A stretch of 64,000 bases of DNA from Pseudodesulfovibrio sp. (GCA_016342345.1 JAEINO010000002.1:120047-184046), one strand, 5' to 3'. Shown: positions 19,230 to 29,483, counted from the first letter of the stretch. A program made the numbers and translations. The notes: generated by a model not told the origin, from the letters alone.

Positions 19230-20672
19230 ATGAAAAAATACTTGTTGTTCCTGCTTTTCTTCCTTGCCCTGACAGCAGCCTTTCCCTTTGGATCGGCTGA
19301 GGCTCATCCCCATGTTTATGTGGATGTTTCCCTGACGTTCGTGGTGGACGACAACGGGCTGGTTGCCATCCGTCAGAACTGGTTGTTCGATGACATGTTC
19401 AGCAGGGCTATTCTGGCTGATCTGGAACTCGATCAAGCATCGCTTGCCACTCCCCAGGGGCAGAACACGATTAAAAACGGCGCATTCGCCTACCTTTCAA
19501 ATTACGAGTATTTCACGTTTGTCGAATCCTGTGGCAAGCGTGTTCCCATTGCCACGCCCACGGATTTCAAGGCCGGGCTTCTGGAAGGGCGGCTTGTCTA
19601 TGACTTCACGGTGCCTCTTTCCCTGTCCTTTGAACAGGTCAGGGATTTTCGCGTCGCCGTTTTTGACAAGGAATATTATTCAGACATCATGCTCATGAAG
19701 GACAACATCTCGTTCGAGGTTGGCGGTATGGCTCAAGTCAGCCACGTGGTGCGTCCTGCCGAGGATCAGGCCTACTGGCAATTCATTGTTCCCGAGGCTG
19801 TGCATCTGTCTATTTCAAATGCTCCTGGAACTGCTCCGAACCAGCCAGTCCAGATGGCGGCCGAGTCGAGCAGTCCGAGCATTATGCAGGGTGTCATGTC
19901 CAAGGTCCGTGCTGTCCAGAAGGAACTTACTGTTCGCCTGAACGGATTTGCCGTTGATATTCAGGACGATCCGTTTGGTCCGGCATTGTGGATGTTCCTT
20001 GGTTTTTCATTCCTTTACGGCATTGTTCACGCCGTTGGGCCGGGGCACGGCAAGACCGTGGTCTGTTCCTATTTTCTGAGTAATCCCGGCTCGTTTTTTT
20101 CCGGGGCCCTTATGGGTAATGTCATTACTTTTGTTCATATGGGGTCCGCAGCCGTGGCCGTGGGTGTTGCCTATATGGTTTTCAGCTCCGGCATGGGTGG
20201 TTTTCAAGCTGCCAGTCGTGCTCTTCAGCCAGCAAGTTACGGAATGCTCGCCCTCATGGGGCTGTTCCTTGCGGCCAAGGCCATACGCGATGTCCTCAGG
20301 GGGGGCATGCTCGTTGAAACAACCTGTCCCATTGATCATGACGATGTGGCTCGGGCAGCACATATCAAGAATGTTCTCATGGTTTCGTTTGTCACCGGCT
20401 TGATCCCATGCCCTGGAGCCGCGGTCATTCTTTCCTTTTCAATTGGTCTCAATATTTTCTGGGCAGGCGTGTTTGCGCTCATAACCATGGCTATGGGCAT
20501 GGGACTGACTACCACCCTTTTTGCCTGGGCTGCCGTTGCCGCACGCGGCGTCACTCTCAAGCTGTCCGGCAGGAACAAGAAGTTTTTTAACTGGATTTAC
20601 GCAGCTCTGTCGATTCTTGGTGCAGCCTGTATAGCTCTGTTTGGATCTGTTCTGTTTCTGGGCAGCATTTAA
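19230..20672 (+). CDS. DUF1007 + NicO-type nickel/cobalt transporter
   Basis: HPHVYVDVSLTFVVDDNGLVAIRQNWLFDDMFS (DUF1007) and GIVHAVGPGHGKTVVCSYFL / GLIPCPGAAVIL (NicO). Confidence 0.87.
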   Translation: MKKYLLFLLFFLALTAAFPFGSAEAHPHVYVDVSLTFVVDDNGLVAIRQNWLFDDMFSRAILADLELDQASLATPQGQNTIKNGAFAYLSNYEYFTFVESCGKRVPIATPTDFKAGLLEGRLVYDFTVPLSLSFEQVRDFRVAVFDKEYYSDIMLMKDNISFEVGGMAQVSHVVRPAEDQAYWQFIVPEAVHLSISNAPGTAPNQPVQMAAESSSPSIMQGVMSKVRAVQKELTVRLNGFAVDIQDDPFGPALWMFLGFSFLYGIVHAVGPGHGKTVVCSYFLSNPGSFFSGALMGNVITFVHMGSAAVAVGVAYMVFSSGMGGFQAASRALQPASYGMLALMGLFLAAKAIRDVLRGGMLVETTCPIDHDDVARAAHIKNVLMVSFVTGLIPCPGAAVILSFSIGLNIFWAGVFALITMAMGMGLTTTLFAWAAVAARGVTLKLSGRNKKFFNWIYAALSILGAACIALFGSVLFLGSI

Positions 20673-20923
20673 TCCCATTGAGATATCCCCCGGTTTTTCC
20701 GGGGGCACGATGATGTTTCTTGGTTCAAATAAAACAAGCCACGGAGAATCCTGTTTCCGGGGTTTTTTCCATACTCAAAATAGTTTCTCAAAATTCACCT
20801 GAAAATGGATTTTTCAAAAACCTGTCAATAGGAAGTGTTGCCCTTTTACTATCCTTTTTCGTCCTCTGACGCCCGTTTTCGTCCTGAGCCAAAATCCCGT
20901 GTTAGCCTTGTTTGGATTCCTAA

Positions 20924-21075
20924 GGACGTACTGATTAATTCAATCTTCAGGAAGTGCTGTAGAATTATTCGCTGGCAAGGCGCAAGAAAACCTCAAGGCC
21001 GACGCGTACTTCCTGTACGCTAGGATTTGAGGTTTTTAAAGCAACGAAGCCAGCGGACAATTATGCAGTGCTTCC
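20924..21075 (+). mobile_element. Copy 3 of ~153-bp MITE-like element (GTAC-arm)
   Basis: Inserted between RHS leader and RBS; empty site at 23605-23625. Confidence 0.75.
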
Positions 21076-21113
21076 CTAAAGGTCGTCTTTGGGAAAGAAA
21101 CACGGGAGGAAAT

Positions 21114-22307
21114 ATGGCAACACCATATACCTACAAATTAAGTCACGACCAAAATGGTCGCATCATTGAAAAGATCGAAACCGTCAATGGTAAGCCCATG
21201 AACTGGACATACTCGTATGACAAGAAAGGACGGCTGCACGAAGCGCGGCTGGACAACCGACTTATCTGCCAGTGCCAGTATGACAGACAAGGCCGCCGTC
21301 AGCAGGATTATTTCCCCAGAACGCACGGCAGCCAGATGCGGAGCTACAGTTACCGCATGGACAACCGACTGCAACAGGCTGGAAATAACGGCTACACCCA
21401 TGACGAGCAAGGGTTTCGCTCCATCTGGAATTCTGGCGGCAAGTATACACTTTATGAATACGCCCCGGATTATCGACTGTTGAAAGTGGACAAGCCTGAT
21501 GACAAGGTCATTTTCGAGTTCACGCACGACGATAACGGCCAGCGAGAGTGTAAATATCGCAATGACGAGATGATCGAAGCTTATAAGTGGCTCGACTTCA
21601 TACGAATGGCAGGCTTTCACGATGGAGAGATCGGTTATCGATTCGCATACAACGGAGAAGAGCGAACGCCCTATGCCATGCAACGCGAAGATGGCATTGA
21701 GGCTTACCTCTTTTACGATCAGGTCGGCTCCTTGCGCGTGGTTGCCGATCATAGTGGCAACGTGATAAAGGAGGTCCTGTATGATCCATTCGGCGGCATC
21801 ATTGAAGATACCAACCCCGAGTCGCGCATTCCCATCGGATTTGCTGGTGGATTACACGACCAAGATTTGGGATTCGTAAGATTCGGATGGCGTGATTACG
21901 ACACCTTTACCAGCCGCTGGACGGCTCCTGATCCGATGGGTGATGCTGGTGGCGACCCGGATTGGTATGGGTATTGTCTGGATGATCCGGTCAACGCCAA
22001 TGATCCCCAAGGTTTGATTTTTAATTGGTTAGCCCAGCAAGCAACTAAGAAAATACATAATAAGATTAACCCTATGTCTCCAGAAAGAATCATTACAGAG
22101 GAGGCTGACAAAGAAATTATTCGCCTTAAAGAGTATGGCGATGACAATGCTACAGCCAAACATCAGATCGAAAAAATGAGGCAATTGAAAAAGAGCATGG
22201 ATGAAGAGGGACTACCGTCAGAATACGAAGTTATCAAAAAAACTCTGCGAAGAAAGCATATTTGGCCCTATAACGATACACCCAAAAACGAGGATTACGG
22301 ACGATGA
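21114..22307 (+). CDS. Short RHS-repeat protein with variable C-terminal domain (module 1)
   Basis: MATPYTYKLSHDQNGRIIEKIETVNGKPMNWTYSYDKKGRL; YD repeats; RHS core [50 protein letters not shown]. Confidence 0.9.
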   Translation: MATPYTYKLSHDQNGRIIEKIETVNGKPMNWTYSYDKKGRLHEARLDNRLICQCQYDRQGRRQQDYFPRTHGSQMRSYSYRMDNRLQQAGNNGYTHDEQGFRSIWNSGGKYTLYEYAPDYRLLKVDKPDDKVIFEFTHDDNGQRECKYRNDEMIEAYKWLDFIRMAGFHDGEIGYRFAYNGEERTPYAMQREDGIEAYLFYDQVGSLRVVADHSGNVIKEVLYDPFGGIIEDTNPESRIPIGFAGGLHDQDLGFVRFGWRDYDTFTSRWTAPDPMGDAGGDPDWYGYCLDDPVNANDPQGLIFNWLAQQATKKIHNKINPMSPERIITEEADKEIIRLKEYGDDNATAKHQIEKMRQLKKSMDEEGLPSEYEVIKKTLRRKHIWPYNDTPKNEDYGR

Positions 22308-22447
22308 AAAATATATACCAATTTGTAGGGGCGGGAGTTGTTGCAGGACTCGTGTCGCTATGGTTTGGAATTATCTATGGCCTTGTCTCTTTTGCGGTCG
22401 TCTATTTTGGGCTAAAGACTGCAACAAAGCAGACAAAATCTGAATAA
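22304..22447 (+). CDS. Putative immunity protein of module 1 (47 aa, 2 TM)
   Basis: ATGA overlap with toxin stop; MKNIYQFVGAGVVAGLVSLWFGIIYGLVSFAVVYFGLKTATKQTKSE. Confidence 0.6.
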   Translation: MKNIYQFVGAGVVAGLVSLWFGIIYGLVSFAVVYFGLKTATKQTKSE

Positions 22448-22490
22448 CTGGGAGGTTCCAAAAACAGTTGTTTTTGGAACCTCCATATTT

Positions 22491-22919
22491 TTGCAAAACA
22501 CCTTCACCAGCCGCTGGACTGCGCCTGATCCCATGGGCGATGCGGGCGGCGACTCGGATTGGTACGGATACTGTTTGGATGATCCTGTGAATGGAGTGGA
22601 TTCCAACGGTCTGTTTTGGAGCTGGATTGTTAAGCAAGGACTTCGGCAAGGGACAAAAAATGGGGTTAAGAAAGCAAGTAAAAAAGCTGCCGAGCAAAAA
22701 TCAGAGAATAGTTTTCTTAAGGGGTTAGATCGAGTTCTGAATGGCAAAGGGCTTGATGTAGACCCTATGGCATCTGACATCGATAAAGATGGTATACCGG
22801 ATTATTATGATCCCGATTCTGATTGGAACAATAATCCTGAGCAAAGCAAGAAAAAAAATGAAGCGGTTCGACGGAGAAGCAGTGGTTCCAATCCCAATAC
22901 GCAATCGTATGGTAGATAG
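22491..22919 (+). CDS. Orphan RHS C-terminal module 2 (no N-terminus) with Asp-rich, EF-hand-like motif
   Basis: Starts at [17 protein letters not shown] has DIDKDGIPDYYDPDSDW. Confidence 0.7.
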   Translation: MQNTFTSRWTAPDPMGDAGGDSDWYGYCLDDPVNGVDSNGLFWSWIVKQGLRQGTKNGVKKASKKAAEQKSENSFLKGLDRVLNGKGLDVDPMASDIDKDGIPDYYDPDSDWNNNPEQSKKKNEAVRRRSSGSNPNTQSYGR

Positions 22920-23021
22920 TGCCAGTCCTGTTGCCGATTTTTAAATAAACATGCCTGTCATGGTAAAAAAAAATCCCATGGCAGGCATGTTGCCATAATT
23001 TTTACAAATTAGGGAGAAGTA

Positions 23022-23339
23022 ATGGTACCCAAAGAAAAGATAATAACTACTAGATACAATATAATTCTTTTTATTGTAATCCTATTTTTCGAAACAATTA
23101 AATCAATATTGGAGTATAAAGAGGAACAGGATATTATTATAGACAAGCTTTTTAATTATGATTTCTTCATCGGAGTAGTCGTTGTTATAGTGCTATTTGT
23201 TGCGTCCTCAACAGTTGGGGTTTTGGTAATAAGGTCTTTTTGGGAAAGATTTATATCACAAATTTTTCAAATTCGCATATTGACTATCAATGAAGCCGTC
23301 AGCATCATGCTTGTTTTGTGGATAGTCTCTATAAATTAA
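23022..23339 (+). CDS. Putative immunity protein of module 2 (105 aa, multi-TM)
   Basis: Small hydrophobic ORF directly after orphan CT. Confidence 0.55.
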   Translation: MVPKEKIITTRYNIILFIVILFFETIKSILEYKEEQDIIIDKLFNYDFFIGVVVVIVLFVASSTVGVLVIRSFWERFISQIFQIRILTINEAVSIMLVLWIVSIN

Positions 23340-23645
23340 ATAAATGTAACAATCATAAATGATGCCTACTAATTAAAACAGTAATTAAGAAGGCGTCCCT
23401 ATAAGACTCTTTGGAATAGTTGGAGCCCCTGAAGACTGCTCTTTTAGGGGTTTTTGCTGTCCCCAATTTAACGTCTCCAGTTTTGTTTAAAAATGGGTTT
23501 CTCAAAATCCTGTCAATAGGAAGTGTTGCCCTTTTACTATCCTTTTTCGCCCTCTGACGCCTGCTATCGTCCTGAGCCAAAATCCCGTGTTAGTCTTGTT
23601 CGGATTCCTAAAGGTCGTCTTTGGGAAAGAAACACAGGAGAAAAT

Positions 23646-24944
23646 ATGGCAACACCATATACCTACAAATTAAGTCACGACCAAAATGGTCGCATCATCG
23701 AAAAGATCGAAACCGTCAATGGTAAGCCCATGAACTGGACATACTCGTATGACAAAAAAGGGCGGTTGTACGAAGCGCGGCTGGACAACCGACTTATCTG
23801 CCAGTGCCAGTATGACAGGCAAGGCCGCCGCCAGCAGGATTATTTCCCCAGAACGCACGGCAGCCAGATGCGTAACTACTGTTACCGCATGGACAACCGA
23901 CTGCAACAGGCTGGAAATAACGGCTACACCCACGACAAGCAAGGATTCCGGTCCATCTGGAATTCTGGCGGCAGGTATACGCTTTATGAATACGCCCCGG
24001 ATTATCGGCTGTTGAAAGTTGAGAAACCTGATAACAAGGTCGTTTTCGAGTTCACGCACGACGAGAATGGCCAGCGAGAGAAGAAGTACCGCAATGGCGA
24101 GATGGTCGAAGCCTACAAGTGGCTCGACTTCCTGCGGTTAGCAGGCTTCCATGATGGCGAGATCGGCTATCGATTCGCATACAATGGAGAAGAGCGAACG
24201 CCCTATGCCATGCAGCGCGAAGATGGAATTGAGGCTTACCTCTTTTATGATCAGGTAGGCTCCTTGCGCGTGGTTGCCGACCATAGTGGCAACGTGATAA
24301 AGGAGGTCCTGTACGATCCATTCGGCGGTATAATTGAGGACACCAACCCCGAGTTGCGCATTCCCATCGGATTTGCCGGAGGATTACACAACCACGATTT
24401 GGGATTCGTAAGATTCGGCTGGCGTGATTACGATACCTTCACCAGTCGTTGGACTGCCCCTGATCCGATGGGCGATGCTGGTGGTGATCCTGATTGGTAT
24501 GGCTACTGTTTGGATGATCCGGTGAATGCCAATGATCCGACAGGTTTACTGTTTTTTCTGTTGCCCTTTGCTGCGGGCATGGCGGGAGCTACGGCTATAG
24601 CAGGGACAGGTGCCTATGCAGCAGCGAAAGTCGCTGATTGGTTCGGCAACAAGACCGATAAGGACTATGGCAAGGACAAACCTACGGCTACCGAAGGCGT
24701 CCACGATGCCATGGGCAAGGTTATTGGGATCAACTCCGGCATAGTGGGTGCGACTGGGGCTGCAAAGGCGGCCCCCACAATAGCGGCAACAGCCTTACGA
24801 CATCCGAGTAAAACTGCAGCAGGATCTAAAGCTGTCGGTGATTTTGCTTCTGGTTGGTTTGATCCAGGCCCACCACCACCGTCATTGCCTGGGTATTCCG
24901 GTGCGTATCTTAAAGATAAATATAACAAGTATAAGAGGAAATGA
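23646..24944 (+). CDS. Short RHS protein, module 3, hydrophobic/Gly-Ala-rich C-terminus
   Basis: Full MATPYTYKL...RHS core; CT FFLLPFAAGMAGATAIAGTGAYAAAK...PTATEGVHDAMGKVIGINSGIVG...PPPPSLPGYSG. Confidence 0.9.
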   Translation: MATPYTYKLSHDQNGRIIEKIETVNGKPMNWTYSYDKKGRLYEARLDNRLICQCQYDRQGRRQQDYFPRTHGSQMRNYCYRMDNRLQQAGNNGYTHDKQGFRSIWNSGGRYTLYEYAPDYRLLKVEKPDNKVVFEFTHDENGQREKKYRNGEMVEAYKWLDFLRLAGFHDGEIGYRFAYNGEERTPYAMQREDGIEAYLFYDQVGSLRVVADHSGNVIKEVLYDPFGGIIEDTNPELRIPIGFAGGLHNHDLGFVRFGWRDYDTFTSRWTAPDPMGDAGGDPDWYGYCLDDPVNANDPTGLLFFLLPFAAGMAGATAIAGTGAYAAAKVADWFGNKTDKDYGKDKPTATEGVHDAMGKVIGINSGIVGATGAAKAAPTIAATALRHPSKTAAGSKAVGDFASGWFDPGPPPPSLPGYSGAYLKDKYNKYKRK

Positions 24945-25144
24945 TGGTTAAGCTTGCTGAAATACTCTTTGGGGGTATGCTGATTATTGGCGGTTTGTGC
25001 GATATTGGGGGGGCTGAGTTGTTTCATTACGACTTCCCCATAATGTTCCCAAAGTTTTTTAGCAGTGCGAGTATCGTCGCTGGGGTGCTTGTTATTGCGG
25101 CTCCTTGGTTTATCCGTTCACGTAAGAAGACTGACAATGAATAG
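24941..25144 (+). CDS. Putative 2-TM immunity protein of module 3
   Basis: ATGATG overlap with toxin; MMVKLAEILFGGMLIIGGLCDIG...VLVIAAPWFIRSRKKTDNE. Confidence 0.65.
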   Translation: MMVKLAEILFGGMLIIGGLCDIGGAELFHYDFPIMFPKFFSSASIVAGVLVIAAPWFIRSRKKTDNE

Positions 25145-25183
25145 CCGAAAGGAGCGTTGATCTGGTTCTAACCTAGGAGAGAT

Positions 25184-25478
25184 ATGTCAGATGTAAAAAA
25201 CACCAAAGCAGCAGACACCATAGCCTTGCTGCTTTGGTGTGTTTCCACTTTGCCCTACTTGATTTTTTCGGGTTGATGGACACAACGGATAGTTTTTTCT
25301 GTTGGTCATTGTTCCAACAATCTCTTGGATTGCGTTGTTTGCGTTGTTACTCAAGCATAGGGGAAAGTGACTTATTCGCTATTGGTGGGCATATCTTTCA
25401 GCGGTTGTTTGCTTTCCAATCTTGTTCTATTGGGGATTTGTATTTCTCTGTTGGGGCGTGAACGGTTTTGCGTCATAG
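25184..25478 (+). pseudogene. Frameshifted orphan paralogue of the module-14 (PLA2-like) immunity gene
   Basis: MSDVKNTKAADTIALLLWCVS...; distal frame AVVCFPILFYWGFVFLCWGVNGFAS matches AIICLPLLAVDGFIFLCWGIGGFAP of 51016..51309. Confidence 0.65.
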
Positions 25479-25539
25479 TTGGCTGCTTAAACAATTAACA
25501 AGCCCCTTAGTGCGAATTGCACCAAGGGGTTTTTCATTT

Positions 25540-25745
25540 TTACTCGTTCTCTCCAAAGAAGTTTTCAAGAATATTCTCAGTGACACCCAGACGATGGAGG
25601 TGTCGGGTTGTAGTCATCGGGTCCTTATGGCGCAAGATGGCCTGAATGATGGGTACGTCCACCCTTTCTTGAGCCCGTATTGAGGCTGTTAAATGCCAGA
25701 CGACTTGAGAACGATGTGGCTCGTACGTGCCTCCATTTGTGTCAA
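25540..25745 (-). pseudogene. C-terminal remnant of tyrosine recombinase/integrase (copy A)
   Basis: Reverse translation TNGGTYEPHRSQVVWHLTASIRAQERVDVPIIQAILRHKDPMTTTRHLHRLGVTENILENFFGENE*. Confidence 0.7.
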
Positions 25746-25808
25746 ATTAACCTATTGAAATGGCGTAAGTAAGCAGCCTTCCATCATTTATTACATGGCC
25801 TCTCACGC

Positions 25809-26855
25809 CTGCAACAGGCTGGAAATAACGGCTACACCCATGATGAGCAGGGATTTCGCTCCATCTGGAATTCCAGCGGCAAGTATACGCTTTATGAATA
25901 CGCTCCGGATTACCGGCTGTTGAAGGTGGAGAAACCTGATGACAAGGTCGTTTTCGACTTCACGCACGACGAGAATGGTCAGCGAAAATCCAAGTCTTGC
26001 AACGGTGAGACGATCGAAGCCTACAAGTGGCTCGATTCCGTGCGGTTGGCAGGCTTCCACGATGGCGAGATCGGCTATCGATTCGCATACAACGGAGAAG
26101 AGCGAACGCCCTATGCCATGCAGCGCGAAGATGGCGTTGAGGCTTACCTCTTCTACGACCATGTAGGCTCCTTGCGCGTGGTTGCCGACCATAGTGGCAA
26201 CGTGATAAAGGAGGTCCTGTATGATCCATTCGGCGGTATCGTTGAGGACACCAACCCCGAGTTGCGAATTCCCATCGGATTTGCCGGAGGATTACACGAC
26301 CAAGATTTGGGATTCGTAAGATTTGGCTGGCGTGATTACGACACTTTCACCAGTCGTTGGACTGCCCCTGCTCCCATGGGCGATGCTGGTGGTGACCCGG
26401 ACTGGTACGGGTACTGTTTGGATGATCCGGTGAATGCCAATGATCCGAGAGGTTTACTGCTTTTTCTGTTGCCCTTTGCTGCGGGCATGGCGGGAGCTAC
26501 GGCTATAGCAGGGACAGGTGCCTATGCAGCAGCGAAAGTCGCTGATTGGTTCGGCAACAAGACCGATAAGGACTATGGCAAGGACAAGCCCACCGCCACC
26601 GATGGTGTTCATGATGCCATGGGCAAGGTTATTGGGATCAACTCCGGCATAGTGGGTGCTGCTGGAGCGGCAAAAGCTGTTCCAGTTGCGGCAGCAACGA
26701 TAGCCCGTCATCCTGGTAAAACTATTGCTGGGACAGACTTTATCTCTGGCTTTTTTGATCCTGGCCCTCCACCACAAACGCTAGGTGGAGTAGCAGGAAG
26801 TGGAACCAGAAAAGGGCTTGAAGAACTAGAGGAGAAATGGAGGAAGAGGCGTTGA
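25809..26855 (+). CDS. N-terminally truncated RHS module 4, hydrophobic C-terminus
   Basis: In-frame homology begins LQQAGNNGYTHDEQGF directly after integrase remnant; no native start; CT GPPPQTLGGVAGSGTRKGLEELEEKWRKRR. Confidence 0.8.
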   Translation: MQQAGNNGYTHDEQGFRSIWNSSGKYTLYEYAPDYRLLKVEKPDDKVVFDFTHDENGQRKSKSCNGETIEAYKWLDSVRLAGFHDGEIGYRFAYNGEERTPYAMQREDGVEAYLFYDHVGSLRVVADHSGNVIKEVLYDPFGGIVEDTNPELRIPIGFAGGLHDQDLGFVRFGWRDYDTFTSRWTAPAPMGDAGGDPDWYGYCLDDPVNANDPRGLLLFLLPFAAGMAGATAIAGTGAYAAAKVADWFGNKTDKDYGKDKPTATDGVHDAMGKVIGINSGIVGAAGAAKAVPVAAATIARHPGKTIAGTDFISGFFDPGPPPQTLGGVAGSGTRKGLEELEEKWRKRR

Positions 26856-27061
26856 AAAGAATAAAGTTTTGGGAACTGTTTATGGGAGCACTCTTCATCC
26901 TTATCGGGCTGTCTGGAGTTGACAGCGGAGAGATGTATAGATGGGATGTACCAATACTATATCCAAGATTGTTTGGCGGCGCATTGATCGTTGTAGGCGT
27001 TGGAATTCCCATTGTAGCCTGGTTTATTAGGACACCATCTCGAAATAATAACAACAAATAA
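26837..27061 (+). CDS. Putative 2-TM immunity protein of module 4 (74 aa)
   Basis: Overlaps toxin 3' end; same protein as 53796..54020. Confidence 0.65.
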   Translation: MEEEALKRIKFWELFMGALFILIGLSGVDSGEMYRWDVPILYPRLFGGALIVVGVGIPIVAWFIRTPSRNNNNK

Positions 27062-27103
27062 TAACAACCGTTCTGTCATGTCGGTAGGGCGGTTAATTCA
27101 TAC

Positions 27104-27379
27104 AAACCTACGGCCACCGAAGGCGTCCACGATGCCATGGGGAAGGTGATTGGGATTAATTCCGGCATAGTCGGTGCGGCGGGTGTAGCTAAAGTAGCCC
27201 CTGCTGTCGCCGCTGGTGCAATGCGAAATCCGGATAAGCTTGCGGCTGGCTCAAAGGCAGCAGCGGACTTTGCTGCTGGTACTTTTGATAAAAGTCCGCC
27301 GCCCATGTCTCGAGCGGGTGTCGCGGGAGGGTCTGCTAGAGCTGCATACGATTGGTACAAAGGGAAATATAGGAGGTAG
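27104..27379 (+). CDS. Orphan distal RHS-CT module 5
   Basis: Starts KPTATEGVHDAMGKVIGINSGIVGAAG; no RHS core upstream. Confidence 0.7.
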   Translation, partial: KPTATEGVHDAMGKVIGINSGIVGAAGVAKVAPAVAAGAMRNPDKLAAGSKAAADFAAGTFDKSPPPMSRAGVAGGSARAAYDWYKGKYRR

Positions 27380-27380
27380 T

Positions 27381-27578
27381 GTGAGGGTTAAAACGTGGGA
27401 AGTCTTTATGGGTGTAGTTATGACTGCACATGGGATAGGCATGATAGTAACCAAAGACTTCAGTTTCAAGGGATGGCCTATTCCTGAATGGGCGGCTTAT
27501 GCCTACGCCATAGTAGGTTTGTCGATAGTACCTTTTGCTTGGTTGATGCGCACACAGAAACAAGACAGTGATGATTAA
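27381..27578 (+). CDS. Putative 2-TM immunity protein of module 5
   Basis: GTG start; VRVKTWEVFMGVVMTAHGIGMIVTKDFSFKGWPIPEWAAYAYAIVGLSIVPFAWLMRTQKQDSDD. Confidence 0.6.
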   Translation: MRVKTWEVFMGVVMTAHGIGMIVTKDFSFKGWPIPEWAAYAYAIVGLSIVPFAWLMRTQKQDSDD

Positions 27579-27599
27579 TCAAGGGCTTTGGAAGTCGAT

Positions 27600-27820
27600 A
27601 CTTCCGGAGCTTTTTCTTTGTTTGCCGAACACCTTTTTCAAGGGCGTTGTTCGTTATGCATGGGCGGTAGGATGTAACGAGTCGTTATCATCGGGTCCTT
27701 ATGACGCAAGATGCCTGAATGATGGGTCTGTCTACCCTCTCTTGAGCCAGTATTGAGGCTGTTAAATGCCAGACGACTTGAGAACGATGTGGCTCGTACG
27801 TGGCTCCATCTGTGTCAAGC
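27600..27820 (-). pseudogene. Degenerate tyrosine-recombinase 3' remnant (copy B)
   Basis: Nucleotide similarity to copy A with frameshift (gatgcctgaatg versus gatggcctgaatg). Confidence 0.55.
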
Positions 27821-27881
27821 TAATCTATTGAAATGGCGTAAGTAAGCAGCCTTCCATCATTTATTACATGGCCTCTCACGT

Positions 27882-28889
27882 CTGCAACAGGCTGGAAATA
27901 ACGGCTACACCCATGACGAGCAAGGCTTTCGCTCCATCTGGAATTCTGGCGGCAAGTATACACTTTATGAATACGCCCCGGATTATCGACTGTTGAAAGT
28001 GGACAAGCCTGATAACAAGGTCGTTTTCGAGTTCACGCACGATGACAACGGCCAGCGCGAGATGAAGTGCCGCAACGGCGAGATGGTCGAAGCGTACAAG
28101 TGGCTCGACTTCCTGCGCTTGGCAGGCTTTCATGATGGAGAGATCGGCTATCGATTCGCATACAATGGAGAAAAGCGAACGCCCTATGCTATGCAACGCG
28201 AAGATGGCGTTGAGGCTTATTTCTTTTACGATCAGGTAGGCTCCTTGCGCGTGGTTGCCGACCATAGTGGCAACGTGATAAAGGAGGTTCTGTATGATCC
28301 CTTTGGAGGCATCATCGAAGACACCAATCCCGAATTGCGGATTCCCATCGGCTTTGCCGGAGGATTACATGATCGTGATTTGGGATTCGTAAGATTCGGC
28401 TGGCGCGATTACGATACCTTCACCAGTCGTTGGACTGCCCCTGACCCCATGGGAGATAAAGGCGGCGACCCGGATTGGTACGGGTATTGTTTGGATGATC
28501 CGGTGAATGGAATTGATCCGTTGGGGTTGTTTAGATTCGGGAAACGCCCCTTGGATTTCTTGCCTGAGAGCTGGCATGGAATCGGCACAGATGGTTCAAC
28601 TGCTGACCAAGGAAACTATGAGTTAAAACATGAACAGGGTTTCTATGAAGATGGCAGTGGTAAGAATATCGGATTCTTTAATGGTGGTATAAAACAAAGT
28701 GAAGATATCACCAAGTACAAGCTTGACGAAACTCATTTTGACGACAAGCGAATGAGGCAGGCAGAAAAGAGTCTTGATCCGGGAGACTACAAGCTATGTA
28801 AGTGGGGCGGCAAATCTAACAATTGCCAGGATTATGCCGATGGCCTGCGAGAGCGTTATCGCTTTTTGCGCACTGCGGAAAAGCATTAA
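27882..28889 (+). CDS. N-terminally truncated RHS module 6, permuted papain/LRAT-like C-terminus
   Basis: Starts at LQQAGNNGY; CT ELKHEQGFYEDGSGKNIGFF ... KSNNCQDYADGLRERYRF. Confidence 0.8.
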   Translation: MQQAGNNGYTHDEQGFRSIWNSGGKYTLYEYAPDYRLLKVDKPDNKVVFEFTHDDNGQREMKCRNGEMVEAYKWLDFLRLAGFHDGEIGYRFAYNGEKRTPYAMQREDGVEAYFFYDQVGSLRVVADHSGNVIKEVLYDPFGGIIEDTNPELRIPIGFAGGLHDRDLGFVRFGWRDYDTFTSRWTAPDPMGDKGGDPDWYGYCLDDPVNGIDPLGLFRFGKRPLDFLPESWHGIGTDGSTADQGNYELKHEQGFYEDGSGKNIGFFNGGIKQSEDITKYKLDETHFDDKRMRQAEKSLDPGDYKLCKWGGKSNNCQDYADGLRERYRFLRTAEKH

Positions 28890-28935
28890 AAAAACATACA
28901 GCCGGGGGCACTGCCCCCGGTTAGAAGGGACTGCT

Positions 28936-29472
28936 ATGAAGGCTCTTAAGATTTTTTTTATATGCCTTGTTCTCGGAGGCTTGTATTTTTATAATACCAA
29001 CTGGTTCCAATCCTTTTTTTTATACGACCGCTTTTACGAGAATATTGTTTATGCCCCATTTGATGTGACGATAAAAGGTGAGACGACTTTCATTCCACTC
29101 AAGCACAAATTCAATACTTGCTATGAGTTGACGGTCGCAGTGCCTGATAAGAATATATTTCATGATGGGCTTGTTGGACCAGGGGCCTTAAGATACCGCT
29201 TTATTTCGAGGGGGAAAACTATTGCAGAAGGGCTTACGTTTCCTCCGGCACGACAACATCTCACGCTTTATCGTGGGGTTACATTAATAGCCATATTGGT
29301 ATTCGATCTTCCCTTTCCTGGTGCCGGAAACGATTTGTCGCTTGAATTAACGGTAGAAACACCCATGACCTTTCTCAATGAGTATTCTGGCAAGATTAAT
29401 TGTAGCATTCGGCCCAACTACAGCGCAAAGGCAGGGAGATGCTACGATGAAGAACTGAAAATCGCATATTAG
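28936..29472 (+). CDS. Putative immunity protein of module 6 (178 aa, one N-terminal TM)
   Basis: [25 protein letters not shown]; homologues at 49902 and 57088 follow the same CT type. Confidence 0.7.
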   Translation: MKALKIFFICLVLGGLYFYNTNWFQSFFLYDRFYENIVYAPFDVTIKGETTFIPLKHKFNTCYELTVAVPDKNIFHDGLVGPGALRYRFISRGKTIAEGLTFPPARQHLTLYRGVTLIAILVFDLPFPGAGNDLSLELTVETPMTFLNEYSGKINCSIRPNYSAKAGRCYDEELKIAY

Positions 29473-29483
29473 CCACAAGATTC

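Noticed and set aside
20835-21113. ORFs starting in the leader or the MITE (MLPFYYPF..., MRFLKQRSQRTIMQ...) reading into RHS
   Set aside because: The AGGAG/GGAGG RBS lies just before MATPYTYKL, and the MITE alters the upstream frame, so MATPYT is the more likely start. The module 3 version is open in frame for 41 codons, so a longer ancestral N-terminus is not fully excluded.
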